Shown: positions 38,314-47,951 of the stretch, in pieces | How positions within the stretch are numbered: position 1 is the stretch's first letter | How the letters are laid out: every line of letters begins with the position of its first letter | Source: DATADW01 sp963733905 | GTDB taxonomy: Bacteria > Actinomycetota > Acidimicrobiia > Spongiisociales > DATADW01 | Assembly (NCBI GenBank): GCA_963733905.1 | Contig: CAVTEU010000013.1 | Span: 1 to 64,000 of the forward strand | DNA length: 64,000 nt | Direction: 5' to 3' | Translations under genes and position numbers: made by a program | Notes under the pieces: generated by a model | Database searches by the model: none | What the model was told of the DNA's origin: nothing | Seen by the model: the letters and a program-made list of their open reading frames with translations, nothing else

Positions 38314-39460
38314 TCAGGAGCGCTTTGCGATCTCCTCGAGCATCACCTCGGTGGCGCCACCCCCGATGGTGTGGATCCGGACGTCGCGGTACATGCGCTC
38401 CACCGCGGTCTCGGTGATGAACCCCATCCCGCCGTGGAACTGGACGCACGCGGCCAGCACCTCATTGACCAATTCGCCGCAGTAGCTCTTGACCATCGAC
38501 ACCTGCAGGACCGCATCGACCCCCTGGTCGAGCAGCCAACCGGTGTAGTACACGAGTTGACGACCCGCCTCGACCTTGGCCTGGAGCATGGCCAGCCGGT
38601 GCCTGACAGCCTGCTTCTCCCACAGCGGGGCGCCGAAGGCACGTCGCTGGCGGAGGTGGGCGACGGTGAGCTCGATGGCCCGCTGGGCCTCACCCATCGC
38701 CATGGCGCCGATGACGAGGCGCTCCATCTGGAAGTTGTGCATGACGTGGTAGAAGCCACGCTCCGGCTCGCCGATGAGTTGGTCTGCCGGCACCCAGCAC
38801 TCCTCGAACACCAACTCGGCGGTGTCCGAGGAGCGCCACCCCATCTTGGAGAGGGACCGCCCAACGGTGAACCCTGCAGCACCGCGTTCCACCGCCAGTA
38901 TCGAAATCCCACGTGATCCCTTGACCGAGGGATCGGTGCGGGCGGCGACGAAAACGAGGTCGGCGGTAGATCCGTTGGTGATGAACATCTTGGTGCCGTC
39001 GATCACGTACCCGTCGCCGTCACGCCTCGCTTTGGTGCGCATCGCGGCGACATCGGACCCGGCATCGGGCTCGGTCACGGCGATTGCGGTGAGGGTCTCG
39101 CCACTGAGGATCCCCGGAAGCCAGCGCTTCATCTGCACGTCGCTGCCGAAGTTGAGGAGGTATGGCGTTGCCAGGTCGGTGTGGACGAGGACGGTTATCG
39201 CAAATCCGCCAAAGGTGGATCGACCCAACTCCTCGGCGAAGACCACCGATGCCAGCGGTCCCATCTCCACGCCACCGTGCTCCTCGGGGACCCGGAGCCC
39301 GAAGAACCCGATCTTCCCCATCTCGAGGAGCACCGAGCCGCGGGACCTGACCCGCCTCCTCCCAGTCCGCTCCATTGGGCACGACCTCGGCTTCGACAAA
39401 GCGCCGGGTCTGTGCCCGGACCGCTTCGAGGTCCTCGGTCTCGTAGATCGACCGCACCAT
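38314..39460 (-). CDS. Acyl-CoA dehydrogenase (one frame break)
   Basis: This FAD enzyme oxidises an acyl-CoA to a 2-enoyl-CoA, about 381 residues. It shows FGLRVPEEHGG, AIAVTEPDAGSD and YVIDGTKMFITNG for FAD/substrate binding, and QFHGGMGFITE. The usual catalytic YEGT Glu is replaced by GGGA near the C-terminus. A Glu in QMERLVIGA matches the alternative base position known in isovaleryl- and long-chain acyl-CoA dehydrogenases, so activity is likely retained. An extra base near 39345 breaks the N-terminus. It may serve the same acyl-CoA catabolism as the genes at 6-10 kb, but is not linked to them. Confidence 0.92.
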
Positions 39461-39515
39461 CAGTGAGGATAGGGTCGGCCAGAAAGACTCGCACCCTTGA
39501 GGCGAGAGGACTCCG

Positions 39516-40803
39516 ATGCAACAGATCGATGGGCGAGCCGACGAGCGTCACATTGCCCGGCTGGATGCCGACCTGGTCAGAGGCGGCGCGCCCGATCCGG
39601 CTGCTCGACCGCCTGAGATGGCCAGACGAGGAGCGGGATCGCTTCCTGGATGGTTGGCGGGCGGGACGTCCTCGCCCACCCGTGGTGGAGGCGCGGCCCG
39701 CCTCGCACCCCGAGTCGAAGGAGGCGCTCGAGGCGGTGATGGCCGGGGCCGATCGCTCGCACCCGCTCGGGGAGTTCATCTACGCCACCGCCCGCTGCTA
39801 CCACACCCTCGCTCGGATGATGGAGTCGATCGGGACCCCGCCTTCACCGAGAGGTCGGTCGAGCTCTACGGCCGGCCCGACTACGTCTATGAGCGCCAAG
39901 GCACCTCGGCACTGACACTGGCCGACGGCCTTCTGGCGCTGACCGACGAGATCCTCGGCTCGGGTGACGTCGACGAGGCGGTTGCCGACATACCAGCCGA
40001 CGATTTCGCCGCCGAGTTGTCCGCCCGCCTCGGCGACTTCTTCACCGATGACGCCGTCGAGGTCGTGGTGGACCCCGACATGGCGGCCAAAGCCGCAGCC
40101 GGAAGCAAGAAGGTCAAGATCAGGGGCGGGGCCATGTTCAGCCGCAACGACCTCGACCAACTGACCAACCACGAGGCCTTCGTCCACACCACCACGGTGC
40201 TCAACGGGAAAAAGCAGCCGCTGCTCACCTCGATGGCGCTCTCCGCCCCGAGGACCACGAAGACCCAGGAAGGACTGGCCACGTTCTCCGAACTGGCCAC
40301 GTACTCGATGGACATGAACCGGCTGCGCCGCATCGCCCTGCGGGTGAACGCCGTGCAGGCGGCACTCGACGGCGCCGACTTCGTCGATCTGTTCCGCTTC
40401 TTCCTCGACGCCGGACAGAGCCTCGAGGAGTCCTACCAGTCGGCGCAGCGTGTGCTCAGGGGAGGCGACCCGGCCGGGGGCTCTGCCTTCACCAAGGACG
40501 CCGTCTACCTGGAGGGACTGGCTCTGGTCCACACCTTCCTCACCAAGGCGATCGCCGACAACCGCCCCGGGTTGATCCCCGATCTCTTCGCAGGGAGGCT
40601 CACCCTGGGAGACGTGGTGAGGCTGCAAGCCACTGTTCGACGACGGGACTTTGGCCCAACCTCGATACATCCCCCCGTGGGCCCAGGGCCTCAACCGCCT
40701 ATCCGCCTACCTGGTCTTCTCCACCTACGCCAACCGGATCCGGCTGGAACGGGTCGAGTTGGAGCGCTTCGCCGAGTTGGAGGACCAGCAGGGAGGGGGC
40801 TGA
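39516..40803 (+). CDS. QEGLA-motif / DUF1704 metallopeptidase-like protein (three frame breaks)
   Basis: The corrected protein of about 428 residues carries the family signature TQEGLATFSE (residue about 250) and the HExxxH zinc motif in TNHEAFVHTT (about 217). Bacterial members are named 'flavohemoglobin expression-modulating QEGLA motif proteins'; the same domain forms the eukaryotic tyrosine carboxypeptidase MATCAP. The presence of both motifs suggests a working metallopeptidase with an unknown bacterial substrate. Breaks lie near 39578, 39838 and 40632. The C-terminus reads LSAYLVFSTYANRIRLERVE. Confidence 0.85.
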
Positions 40804-40811
40804 AACTCCGT

Positions 40812-40857
40812 TTTGGCGTCACCTGACGCGGTCATGGCCACGTTTACTGACGCCAAA
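40812..40857. terminator. Bidirectional hairpin between convergent genes
   Basis: TTTGGCGTCA (40812-40821) pairs with TGACGCCAAA (40848-40857), between the DUF1704 stop and the DUF445 stop. The stem has T/A ends in both orientations. Confidence 0.75.
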
Positions 40858-40864
40858 GCTTGGT

Positions 40865-42143
40865 CTAGCCGGCGAGGAGGAGCAGGGCATGGATGGCGAT
40901 GCCGACCAGCGCCCCGACGACGGTCCCGTTGATGCGGACGAATTGGAGGTCCCGCCCCAATTGCAGTTCGAGACGTCGGGAGATCTCGGTGGCATCCCAT
41001 CCGGCAACCGTCGTCTCGATCAGCCCGACGACCTCATCGTCCCATTGCCGGGCGAGACGCTCTGCGGTCTCGGCAATCCAATTGTCGATTCTCGCCCGCA
41101 GCAGCTCATCGTCCAGGACGCGCTGCGCCCACCATCGGATCAACTCGGCCAGCGTCTTCTCCAACTCGGAGCCGGGCTCAGCCCGCGGCCCTGGCCAGGC
41201 CCTCCCGCAGCACCTGCCACTGCGACTCGATCGCCACCGACAACTCCGGGGAGTCGAGCAGCCGCAGCTTCGATCCCTCGATCCGATCCGAGAGGTCGGC
41301 CGAATTGCGCAGGTCGTCGGCAACCCGGCTCAGCATCCGCTCGATATCGGCGCGCACCGGATGGCTTGGGTCCGACACGACATCCTCGATGAGGATCCGC
41401 AAACGAAGCGATGATCCTCTCGAAGACGAGATCCCCCGCCCACTGCGGCATCCACCACGGGGCGGATCTGTCGAAGCTGCTCTTGAAGTAGGGCAGGTTG
41501 TCGTCGAGGACGACGCCCATCCCACGCAGCACGGCCTCGATCGACTCCTGGGTGTGGCCACCCTTGAGCCAGGCATCGACCACCAGCGATATGAGCGGGG
41601 TGACCGGAGTCTGCCGGATCCAGTCCAGGGAGGCCTGAGTGACCACCGCAGAAACCGTCTCGTCGTCGAAGGACTCGGCGGCGGTCGCTGCGGCCTGGAT
41701 CGGCGCGACGCTGCCGTCAGTTCGCTGTGTTCCGGCGCCTCGACCCACGTGGCCACCCGCCCGGCGATGTCGGAGCCGGACAGCCAATTGCGGAGATTGG
41801 TCGGGTCGAGGAAGTTCTGCTGGACGAACTCGGCCAAGCCGCGGCCGATCTCGTCCTTGCTCCGTGGGATCAGGGCGGTGTGCGGTATCGGGATGCCAAG
41901 CGGATGCCTGAACAACGCGGTGACGGCGAACCAGTCTGCGATCCCACCGATCAGGGCGGCCTCGGACGCCGCCCTGACAAAGCCGTTGACAACGCCATCG
42001 GAGCCGAAGAAGTGGCTGACCACGAACACGGCCAGGGCAACGAGGAGGAACCCGTTGGCCCGGCGCTTCCAGCGCCGGAGCTCCTCGATGCGTCGCTCCT
42101 CGTAGCCAGTGGCCGACCCGAAACCGGGACTCTGGAATGTCAC
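40865..42143 (-). CDS. DUF445 family membrane protein (three frame breaks)
   Basis: DUF445 proteins are anchored by membrane helices near both ends with a long helical middle. Here the N-terminal helix is NGFLLVALAVFVVSHF, followed by the conserved AALIGGIADWFAVTALFRHP, and a C-terminal helix GTVVGALVGIAIHALLLL ends the protein. About 425 residues. Breaks near 41178, 41400 and 41727. The function is not established. Confidence 0.85.
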
Positions 42144-42176
42144 TTGGAAATCGTAAGCGGACCTGGTGGTGCTGCA

Positions 42177-42201
42177 ACGGCCCGCCTGCGCGGCGGGCCG
42201 T
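42177..42201 (-). terminator. Perfect 10-bp hairpin after the tmRNA gene
   Basis: ACGGCCCGCC-TGCGC-GGCGGGCCGT lies 10 bp beyond the tmRNA 3' end, with no T-tract. Confidence 0.75.
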
Positions 42202-42210
42202 GTTGCTGAG

Positions 42211-42561
42211 TGGAGGTGCGGGGAGTCGAACCCCGGTCCGCTGAGACATCGGCGACGGCATCTCCGAGCGCAGCCGTCAGGAGCGTTTCGGGAAGGTGGA
42301 CCCTGACGGCGGGTGACCCACCTCCCTATCCGGAGTTGTCTCAGCCCCCAGGTCCCGGATCCCCGGGGGAGCCGCCTACGTTACGACGCCCGGATCCGGC
42401 GGGGTAGGCACCCACCGGGCGGACGGGCTGCGTTGTTCAGGCAGCCAGGGCCAGACTGTCGTCGGCACTTCTTGGTGTATCCCGGTTCTTTAACGAGGAC
42501 TCCGGGGACCTCGGCTCGCTTCCGTCGCTTCAACTCTCAACGTCGAATCCAGTTCACCCCC
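42211..42561 (-). ncRNA. ssrA: Transfer-messenger RNA (tmRNA)
   Basis: The reverse strand starts GGGGGTGAACTGGATTCGACG, the standard tmRNA 5' end (given in two parts: GGGGGTGAACTG and GATTCGACG), and ends GGTTCGACTCCCCGCACCTCC plus A, pairing with the 5' end as a tRNA-like acceptor. The tag reading frame ends ADDSLALAA-stop at 42437-42466, a ClpXP degron ending in the usual ALAA. The frame just before it (…ACACCAAGAAGT) is uncertain and may hold an extra base. It acts with SmpB, encoded 1.8 kb away, to rescue stalled ribosomes. Confidence 0.95.
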
Positions 42562-42647
42562 GTGGTCGATGGAATCAACACCAAGAGGATACCGGTCCCC
42601 TGCGACAACCAAGGCCGAGCGGGACGCACGGCTATGTTGCCCGGGCG

Positions 42648-44311
42648 ATGGTTTCCCCCACGGTGGCCTCGACCATGCTGCTCGTCGCCGTCCTTGCCAC
42701 GGGGATCGGGTACCCAGAACGCCGTAGCTCCTGATCTCGGACCGGGTGGCACCTTTTTCGACGATGACGGATCCACCCATGAGGGCTACATCGAGGCGCT
42801 GGCGGCCACTCGAGGTGCTCAGGGGTTGCAACCCACCGCTCTCCGACCTCACCTGCCCGGTCGACCCGATCACCCGCGGCCAGATGGCGGCGCTGTTGCG
42901 GCGATCGTTGAAACTGCCGCCGGCTCCGGGCGACAGCTTCGCCGACGACGAGGGATCGACCTTCGAGGAGGACATCAACCGGGTTGCAGCCGCCGGGATC
43001 ACCCGTGGCTGTGATGCCGCCGATGCCAGCCGGTTCTGTCCCGACGAGTTGGTCACCCGGGGTCAGATGGCCGCCTTCATCAACCGGGGGTTCGAGTTGG
43101 AGCCGGGCTCAAAGGACCGTTTCAGCGACGACGACAGCTCGCCCTTCGAGAGAGGACATCGACCGGGTTGCCTCCGCCGGCATCACCGAGGGCTGCGACC
43201 CGGATTACCCGAGGCTGTTCTGTCCACTGGCAGTGGGTGACACGGGGCCAGATGGCCTCCTTCCTGGGGAGGGCCTTGGGGCTGGACGCGATCCGCCCGC
43301 CCGAGCGCCCCGCATTCACCCTCGCCGTCACCGGCGACATCCTGATCCACTCTCCGCTCGTGGACCGCGCCGCGGCGTACGGCGACGCCTCGGGTCAGTC
43401 ATACGACTTCCGGCCGATGTTCGAGCGGATCGCACCGATCATCTCTGCGGCCGACCTGGCGCTGTGCCACCTCGAAGTCCCCTTGTCGGCCGACAACCAG
43501 GATCTCTCTGGGTACCCGCTGTTCAACGCCCCGCGTGAGGTGGCGCAGGCAATCGCCTACGCCGGATATGAGGGCTGCTCCACCGCGTCCGAACCACTCG
43601 ATCGACCAGGGGGTCCGGGGGGCGGCGGAGACGCTCGACGTCCTAGACGCCGCCGGTGTCGGCCACGCCGGAACGGCACGCAACTCCGAGGAGGCGGCGA
43701 ACCCGCGCCTCTACCAGGTGGGAGACGTCACGGTCGGGCATCTCTCCTACACATACTGGCTCAACGGGCTTTCGCCGCCCTCTGGTCAGGAGTGGGTGGC
43801 CAACGTCATCGATCAGTCGGCGATCCTGGCCGAAGCTCCCGGGCCCGAGCCGAGGGTGCCGATCTCGTCGTGGTGAGCCTGCACTGGGGCGTCGAGTACC
43901 AGTCAGATCCCACGTCGGCGCAGGTGGCGCTGGCGCAGGGGCTCCTCGGGTCGGGGGCGATCGACCTGATCGTGGGCCATCACGCCCACGTGGTGCAACC
44001 CATCGGGAGGGTCGGTGAGCGGCACGTCGTCTACGGGTTGGGCAACCTCGTGTCCAACCAGTGCTGCCTGGAGACTCAGGACGGCGTGATCGTCGAGTTG
44101 GAGATGGCGAAACGCGCCGAGGGTTGGTGGGACGCCAGACACACCGCTTTCTATCCCGACGAGGGTGGAGCGCAGCGGGTACGTGGTGCTGCCGATCACG
44201 GCAACGCTCGAGTCGGGGTCGTACGACTGGCTGCGCGCCGAATTGGGAGCCTCCCGTGACCGCACCGCCGCCACCATCCGCCGTCTCGGGGTCGAAGCCG
44301 AGCTCCGCTGA
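42648..44311 (+). CDS. Exported SLH-like repeat protein with CapA metallophosphatase domain (multiple frame breaks)
   Basis: A signal peptide (VASTMLLVAVLATGIG) leads into three S-layer-like repeats of about 50 residues, each with FxDDxxSxFExDI, aGITrGCd, FCPxxxVTRGQMA. The rest is a CapA (PGA_cap) calcineurin-like domain: TGDILIHSPLV, CHLEVPLSA, LHWGVEYQSDPT, VGHHAHVVQPIG and YGLGNLVSNQ. CapA domains occur in poly-gamma-glutamate or other envelope polymer enzymes. The corrected length is about 550 residues. At least six single-base breaks lie between 42720 and 44180, the densest cluster in the window. Confidence 0.8.
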
Positions 44312-44347
44312 GGCACCGGGCCGGCGGGATGGCACACTGTCCGAACC

Positions 44348-44824
44348 ATGGCCCTGAAGAAGCCGGCAGCCCGGAACATCGCCACCAACAAGCGGGCGCG
44401 CTTCGACTACGAGATCATCGAGTCGGTTGAGGCCGGGCTTTCCCTGATGGGTTCGGAGGTGAAGAGCCTCCGAGCGGGCAAGGCAAACATCTCGGACAGC
44501 TACGCCCACGTCAGAGACGGCGAGGCATGGCTCGTCGGCGCCTACATCGCCCCCTACTCCTTCAGCCGGGGCGGTGGCCACGACCCGGAGCGGACCCGAA
44601 AGCTCCTCCTCCACCGCGGCGAGATCGATCGGCTCGCCGGAAAGCTGGCGGAGATGGGTCTCACGCTGATCCCGATGCGGCTCTACTTCGACCGGGGGAA
44701 GGCCAAGGTCGAGCTGGGGCTCGCCAAGGGAAAGCGGACCTACGACAAGCGCCGCTCCATCAGGGAGCGCGAGGAGAAGCGAGACATGGAGCGCGCCGTC
44801 CGCCACGTCCGCCGCCGGGGATGA
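44348..44824 (+). CDS. smpB: SsrA-binding protein SmpB
   Basis: SmpB binds the tRNA-like part of tmRNA and mimics the codon-anticodon stem in the ribosome. The intact 158-residue protein shows IATNKRARFDYEIIESVEAGL, LMGSEVKSLRAGKANISDSY (20 residues), and the C-terminal KAKVELGLAKGKRTYDKR followed by a basic tail. It lies downstream of the CapA gene, near tmRNA. Confidence 0.97.
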   Translation: MALKKPAARNIATNKRARFDYEIIESVEAGLSLMGSEVKSLRAGKANISDSYAHVRDGEAWLVGAYIAPYSFSRGGGHDPERTRKLLLHRGEIDRLAGKLAEMGLTLIPMRLYFDRGKAKVELGLAKGKRTYDKRRSIREREEKRDMERAVRHVRRRG

Positions 44825-44836
44825 GGTCCACGATTC

Positions 44837-44857
44837 GCTCCCCCGGCGGGGGGAGGT
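44837..44857. terminator. Hairpin after smpB
   Basis: GCTCCCCC-GGC-GGGGGGAGG forms a strong GC stem 12 bp after the smpB stop, between convergent smpB and the M23 gene. Confidence 0.6.
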
Positions 44858-44977
44858 CGGCAGCCCGACCTGCCGCAGAGGGTCGGTCGCAGCGTGGGGA
44901 CTGGGCGTTCACCTCCCCTCACGGCGCGGGGCTGCCGCGCCGCACCTCGGGGCGTCTGCCGTCGAGCCGCCGTCTTC

Positions 44978-46218
44978 TCAGCCCCCCAAGCCGATCCAAC
45001 GGGATCTACCGCAGCCCCCCAGATGCGGGTCTCGAAGTGGAGGTGCGGGCCGGTGCACAGCCCGGTGCAGCCGACCGTGCCGATGACCTCTCCCTGGGTT
45101 ACCCACTCACCGTTTCCCACCGCGATCGTGTCCTGATGGGCATAGATCGTGATCAGTCCGTCGCCGTGGTCGATCGCCACCGTGTTCCCGTAGCCGCCAT
45201 AGGGGCCGGCGATGATCACGATCCCGTCGGCGGCAGCGACGATGGGGGCGCCGGCTGAGCCGTCGATGTCGATCCCGGTGTGGAGCCTCATGTCGGCGTA
45301 GATGGGGTGGAACCGCCAACCGAAGCTCGAGCTGACAAAGCCCCACAACGGCCAGGCCAGACCAACGCTTTCGGGCTCGCTCACCGCCGAGGTGGTCGAT
45401 GTGGTCGTCTCCTCTTGTGCGGCCGGCTCGTCGGCGGGCTTCCTTTGCCTCAGCTCGGCCTCGAGCCTGGCGGCGTCGGCCTCGAGACCCTGGCGATGCT
45501 GCTCGGCGGCCGCTATCTCGCTCTCGATTTCGACCAGACGAGCCTCGGCCTCGGACACGGCGGCGGCATGCCCCGCCTCGACCCCGCGGAGCTCCTCCAA
45601 GGCCTCCTCGAGCTTGGTCTGCTCCGCCTCCAACGCTTCAACGGCACGCCGGACCTCGCCGCTGCGCCGTCCCAACTCGGCCTGCTGGTCGGCGGCTTGA
45701 CGCCGCAGACCGGCGAGGGTCCGCACCACCCGGTTGGTGCGGCGCACGACTGCGCCGGTGTACTCGCCGGCCACCTCCATCTCGATCAGGTCGGTCATCC
45801 CCAGCAGATCGGAACCCCCACCGACCGCCTCCATGTACATGGCGGCGGCATTACGGCGGAGCCGGTGTCTCTCTGCGGCATCGGCGAGCCGGGTGGCGAC
45901 GAGGTTCCCTGCGACCTCCTGGCGGTGGCGCCGCAGCATCCGCAGTTCCTCCCGCCGCCGGGCGACACGCGCCGCCGCCGCTTCGACCTCCGCCTCACCG
46001 GCGGCAACGGCGGCGCGGCTCTCCTCCAATGCCGCCTGTGACTCGAGCAACCGGAGCGCAGCCGAGCCCTTTGCCGCCCTCGATTGCTCGATGTCGTCGG
46101 CGAGCTCATCGATGCGCCGCTCCACATCGGACAGTTCGTCGTTGGGACCGGCTGCCGGCGCCGGAAGCGCCCCGGTCAGGGCCAGCGCGGACACGACGAC
46201 GGCGACCAGCCGCCGCAC
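44978..46218 (-). CDS. Secreted coiled-coil M23 murein hydrolase (EnvC-like) next to FtsEX
   Basis: After a signal peptide (LVAVVVSALALTGALPAPAA), about 230 residues of coiled coil (RRIDELADDIEQSRAAK, VSEAEARLVEIESEIAAAEQ) and a TTTSTT linker lead to an M23 domain. The active site is complete: LHTGIDID, IYAHQD and GPHLHFETR. This layout matches EnvC-type activators, which FtsEX controls at the division site. Here the LytM domain keeps its catalytic residues, so it may be the hydrolase itself. The frame probably breaks just before the stop near 44978; the uncorrected frame runs on into smpB antisense. It starts 2 bp after ftsX. Confidence 0.88.
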
Positions 46219-46220
46219 CT

Positions 46221-47105
46221 CTAAACCCTGATGAAGCGCCTCAGGCCGAGCAGGCTTCCGAGCACGCCTGCCGCAGCCCCGAAGAGGACGAACAACAACC
46301 CCCAGCGCAGGAAGAAGTCCGTCGGTAGGGAAAGCCGCACGATCTCCACGCTCTGCTCGACCGACGCCAGCCGGTCGGAGGCCAGCCAGACGGCGAGGAC
46401 GGCGAGCCCTGCGCCGATGACCCCCTCGATCAGCCCTTCGAGCACGAACGGCACCCGGATGAACCAGTTGCCGGCGCCGACGAGCTTCATGATGGAGACC
46501 TCGTCGCGCCGGGCGTAGATGGCCATGCGGATGGTGTTGGCGATGAGCACCACGGCGGACACCCCCAACACGAGCGACGCCACCAGACCAAGACCATTGA
46601 GCACGTTGCTCACAGCCGACAGCTCATCGATCCGCTCTCCGAGCGAGCGGACCCGGCGCACCGGCGCCTCGCCCGCCAATTGGAATTCCACCTGGCGGTA
46701 GTCGGCGATGTCATGGAGGCGGATCCGGATCGATGCCGGGAGCAATGCCGGATCTATCTCCTCGAGCAGGGCCGGCTGCTCGGCGAATATCTGACGGAAC
46801 TCCTCGAGGGCGTCGGTCTTGTCGTAGAACTCGGTCGACTCCACCTGGGGCCAACCATCGATCTCCTCGAGCAGGGCCCGCTGCGCTGACCGGGTCACCC
46901 CGGCCTGCTCGTCCTTGAGGAAGACGATGACGTGGGTGCCCTCCTGCCACTGGATCAGGTTGACCCTGACCAACTCGTTGACCATGAGGGCGCCGAGCGC
47001 CAGCGACATCGACACCAGCACCGCCAACACCGCCCCGCTGACCACCAGCGCGTTGCGGCGCAGGTTGACCAGGGCATCGCGCAGCAGATAGAGAAAGCGG
47101 CTCAC
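46221..47105 (-). CDS. ftsX: Cell-division ABC transporter permease FtsX
   Basis: FtsX transmits FtsE ATPase action to extracellular wall hydrolases. The 294-residue protein has an N-terminal membrane helix (LVVSGAVLAVLVSMSLALGA), a large extracellular loop (about 45-165), and three C-terminal helices with the RRDEVSIMKLVGAGNWFIR cytoplasmic motif. The frame is intact. It follows ftsE by 3 bp. Confidence 0.96.
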   Translation of the reverse strand: MSRFLYLLRDALVNLRRNALVVSGAVLAVLVSMSLALGALMVNELVRVNLIQWQEGTHVIVFLKDEQAGVTRSAQRALLEEIDGWPQVESTEFYDKTDALEEFRQIFAEQPALLEEIDPALLPASIRIRLHDIADYRQVEFQLAGEAPVRRVRSLGERIDELSAVSNVLNGLGLVASLVLGVSAVVLIANTIRMAIYARRDEVSIMKLVGAGNWFIRVPFVLEGLIEGVIGAGLAVLAVWLASDRLASVEQSVEIVRLSLPTDFFLRWGLLFVLFGAAAGVLGSLLGLRRFIRV

Positions 47106-47108
47106 CGC

Positions 47109-47810
47109 TCAGTCCCCGACCTGGACTACCGAAGAGTCGTAGCGGCCCGCCGCCTGGTCGCGGATGATCCGCCCCCGCTCGAGTTGGACCACCCGCCTCC
47201 GCATGGCGTCGACGATGGCGTGGTCGTGGGTGGCCATGACGACGGTGGTCCCGGTCCGGTTGATCCGGTCGAGGAGCCGCATGATCCCGACCGAGGTCGC
47301 AGGGTCGAGGTTCCCGGTCGGCTCGTCGGCCAGGAGGATGGGCGGCCGGTTGACGAAGGCGCGGGCGATCGAAACCCTCTGCTGCTCCCCACCGGAAAGC
47401 TGGCGGGGGTATCTATCCGCCTTGCCGGTGAGACCCACCAACTCGAGCACCTGGGTGGTCTGGGTGCGGACCACCTCGGGGGGACGTCCAAGCACCTCGA
47501 GAGCGAAGGCGACGTTCTCCGCCACCGTCTTGTTGGGGAGGAGCTTGAAGTCCTGGAAGACCGTTCCGATGGAGCGTCTCAGGTAGGGGACCTTCCACCC
47601 GGGGATGGCGGTGATGTCCTTCCCCGCCACCCAGATCTTCCCCTTGGTGATGTCCTCTTCACGCAGCAGGAGCCTGATCAGCGTCGACTTGCCCGATCCG
47701 GAGGGCCCGACGAGGAAAACGAACTCGCTCTTCTGGATGTCGAGGGTGACGTCACGGGCGGCGACGATCCCGCCGTCGTAGACCTTGGTTACTTCCTGCA
47801 ATCGGATCAT
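47109..47810 (-). CDS. ftsE: Cell-division ABC transporter ATP-binding protein FtsE
   Basis: This 233-residue ABC ATPase has Walker A VGPSGSGKST, Q-loop VFQDFKLL, the signature LSGGEQQRVSIARA, Walker B ILLADEPTGNLD and an H-loop in ATHDHAI. MIRLQEVTKVY at the ATG (47810) is the standard FtsE start. The order prfB-ftsE-ftsX is conserved in actinobacteria. Confidence 0.97.
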   Translation of the reverse strand: MIRLQEVTKVYDGGIVAARDVTLDIQKSEFVFLVGPSGSGKSTLIRLLLREEDITKGKIWVAGKDITAIPGWKVPYLRRSIGTVFQDFKLLPNKTVAENVAFALEVLGRPPEVVRTQTTQVLELVGLTGKADRYPRQLSGGEQQRVSIARAFVNRPPILLADEPTGNLDPATSVGIMRLLDRINRTGTTVVMATHDHAIVDAMRRRVVQLERGRIIRDQAAGRYDSSVVQVGD

Positions 47811-47951
47811 GGGATGAGAACCCTCGGGATGCGGTTGGGGCGCGGGTCGACCTGTTCGTGACCCCCTCCACCCGCCTCGCGAGGTTACCAACCACCGGTC
47901 GGCGGAACCAATCATCTGCCGATCGGGCACGCTGAACAGGGTCGGGATGGG

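Noticed and set aside
42490..43056. Open frames across the tmRNA on both strands
   Set aside because: The region folds as tmRNA with matching ends, so the proteins in these frames are incidental.
44740..44977. C-terminal extension of the M23 protein into smpB antisense
   Set aside because: The sequence after the VDP motif is Arg/Pro-rich noise antisense to smpB, and a frame correction gives a stop at 44978.
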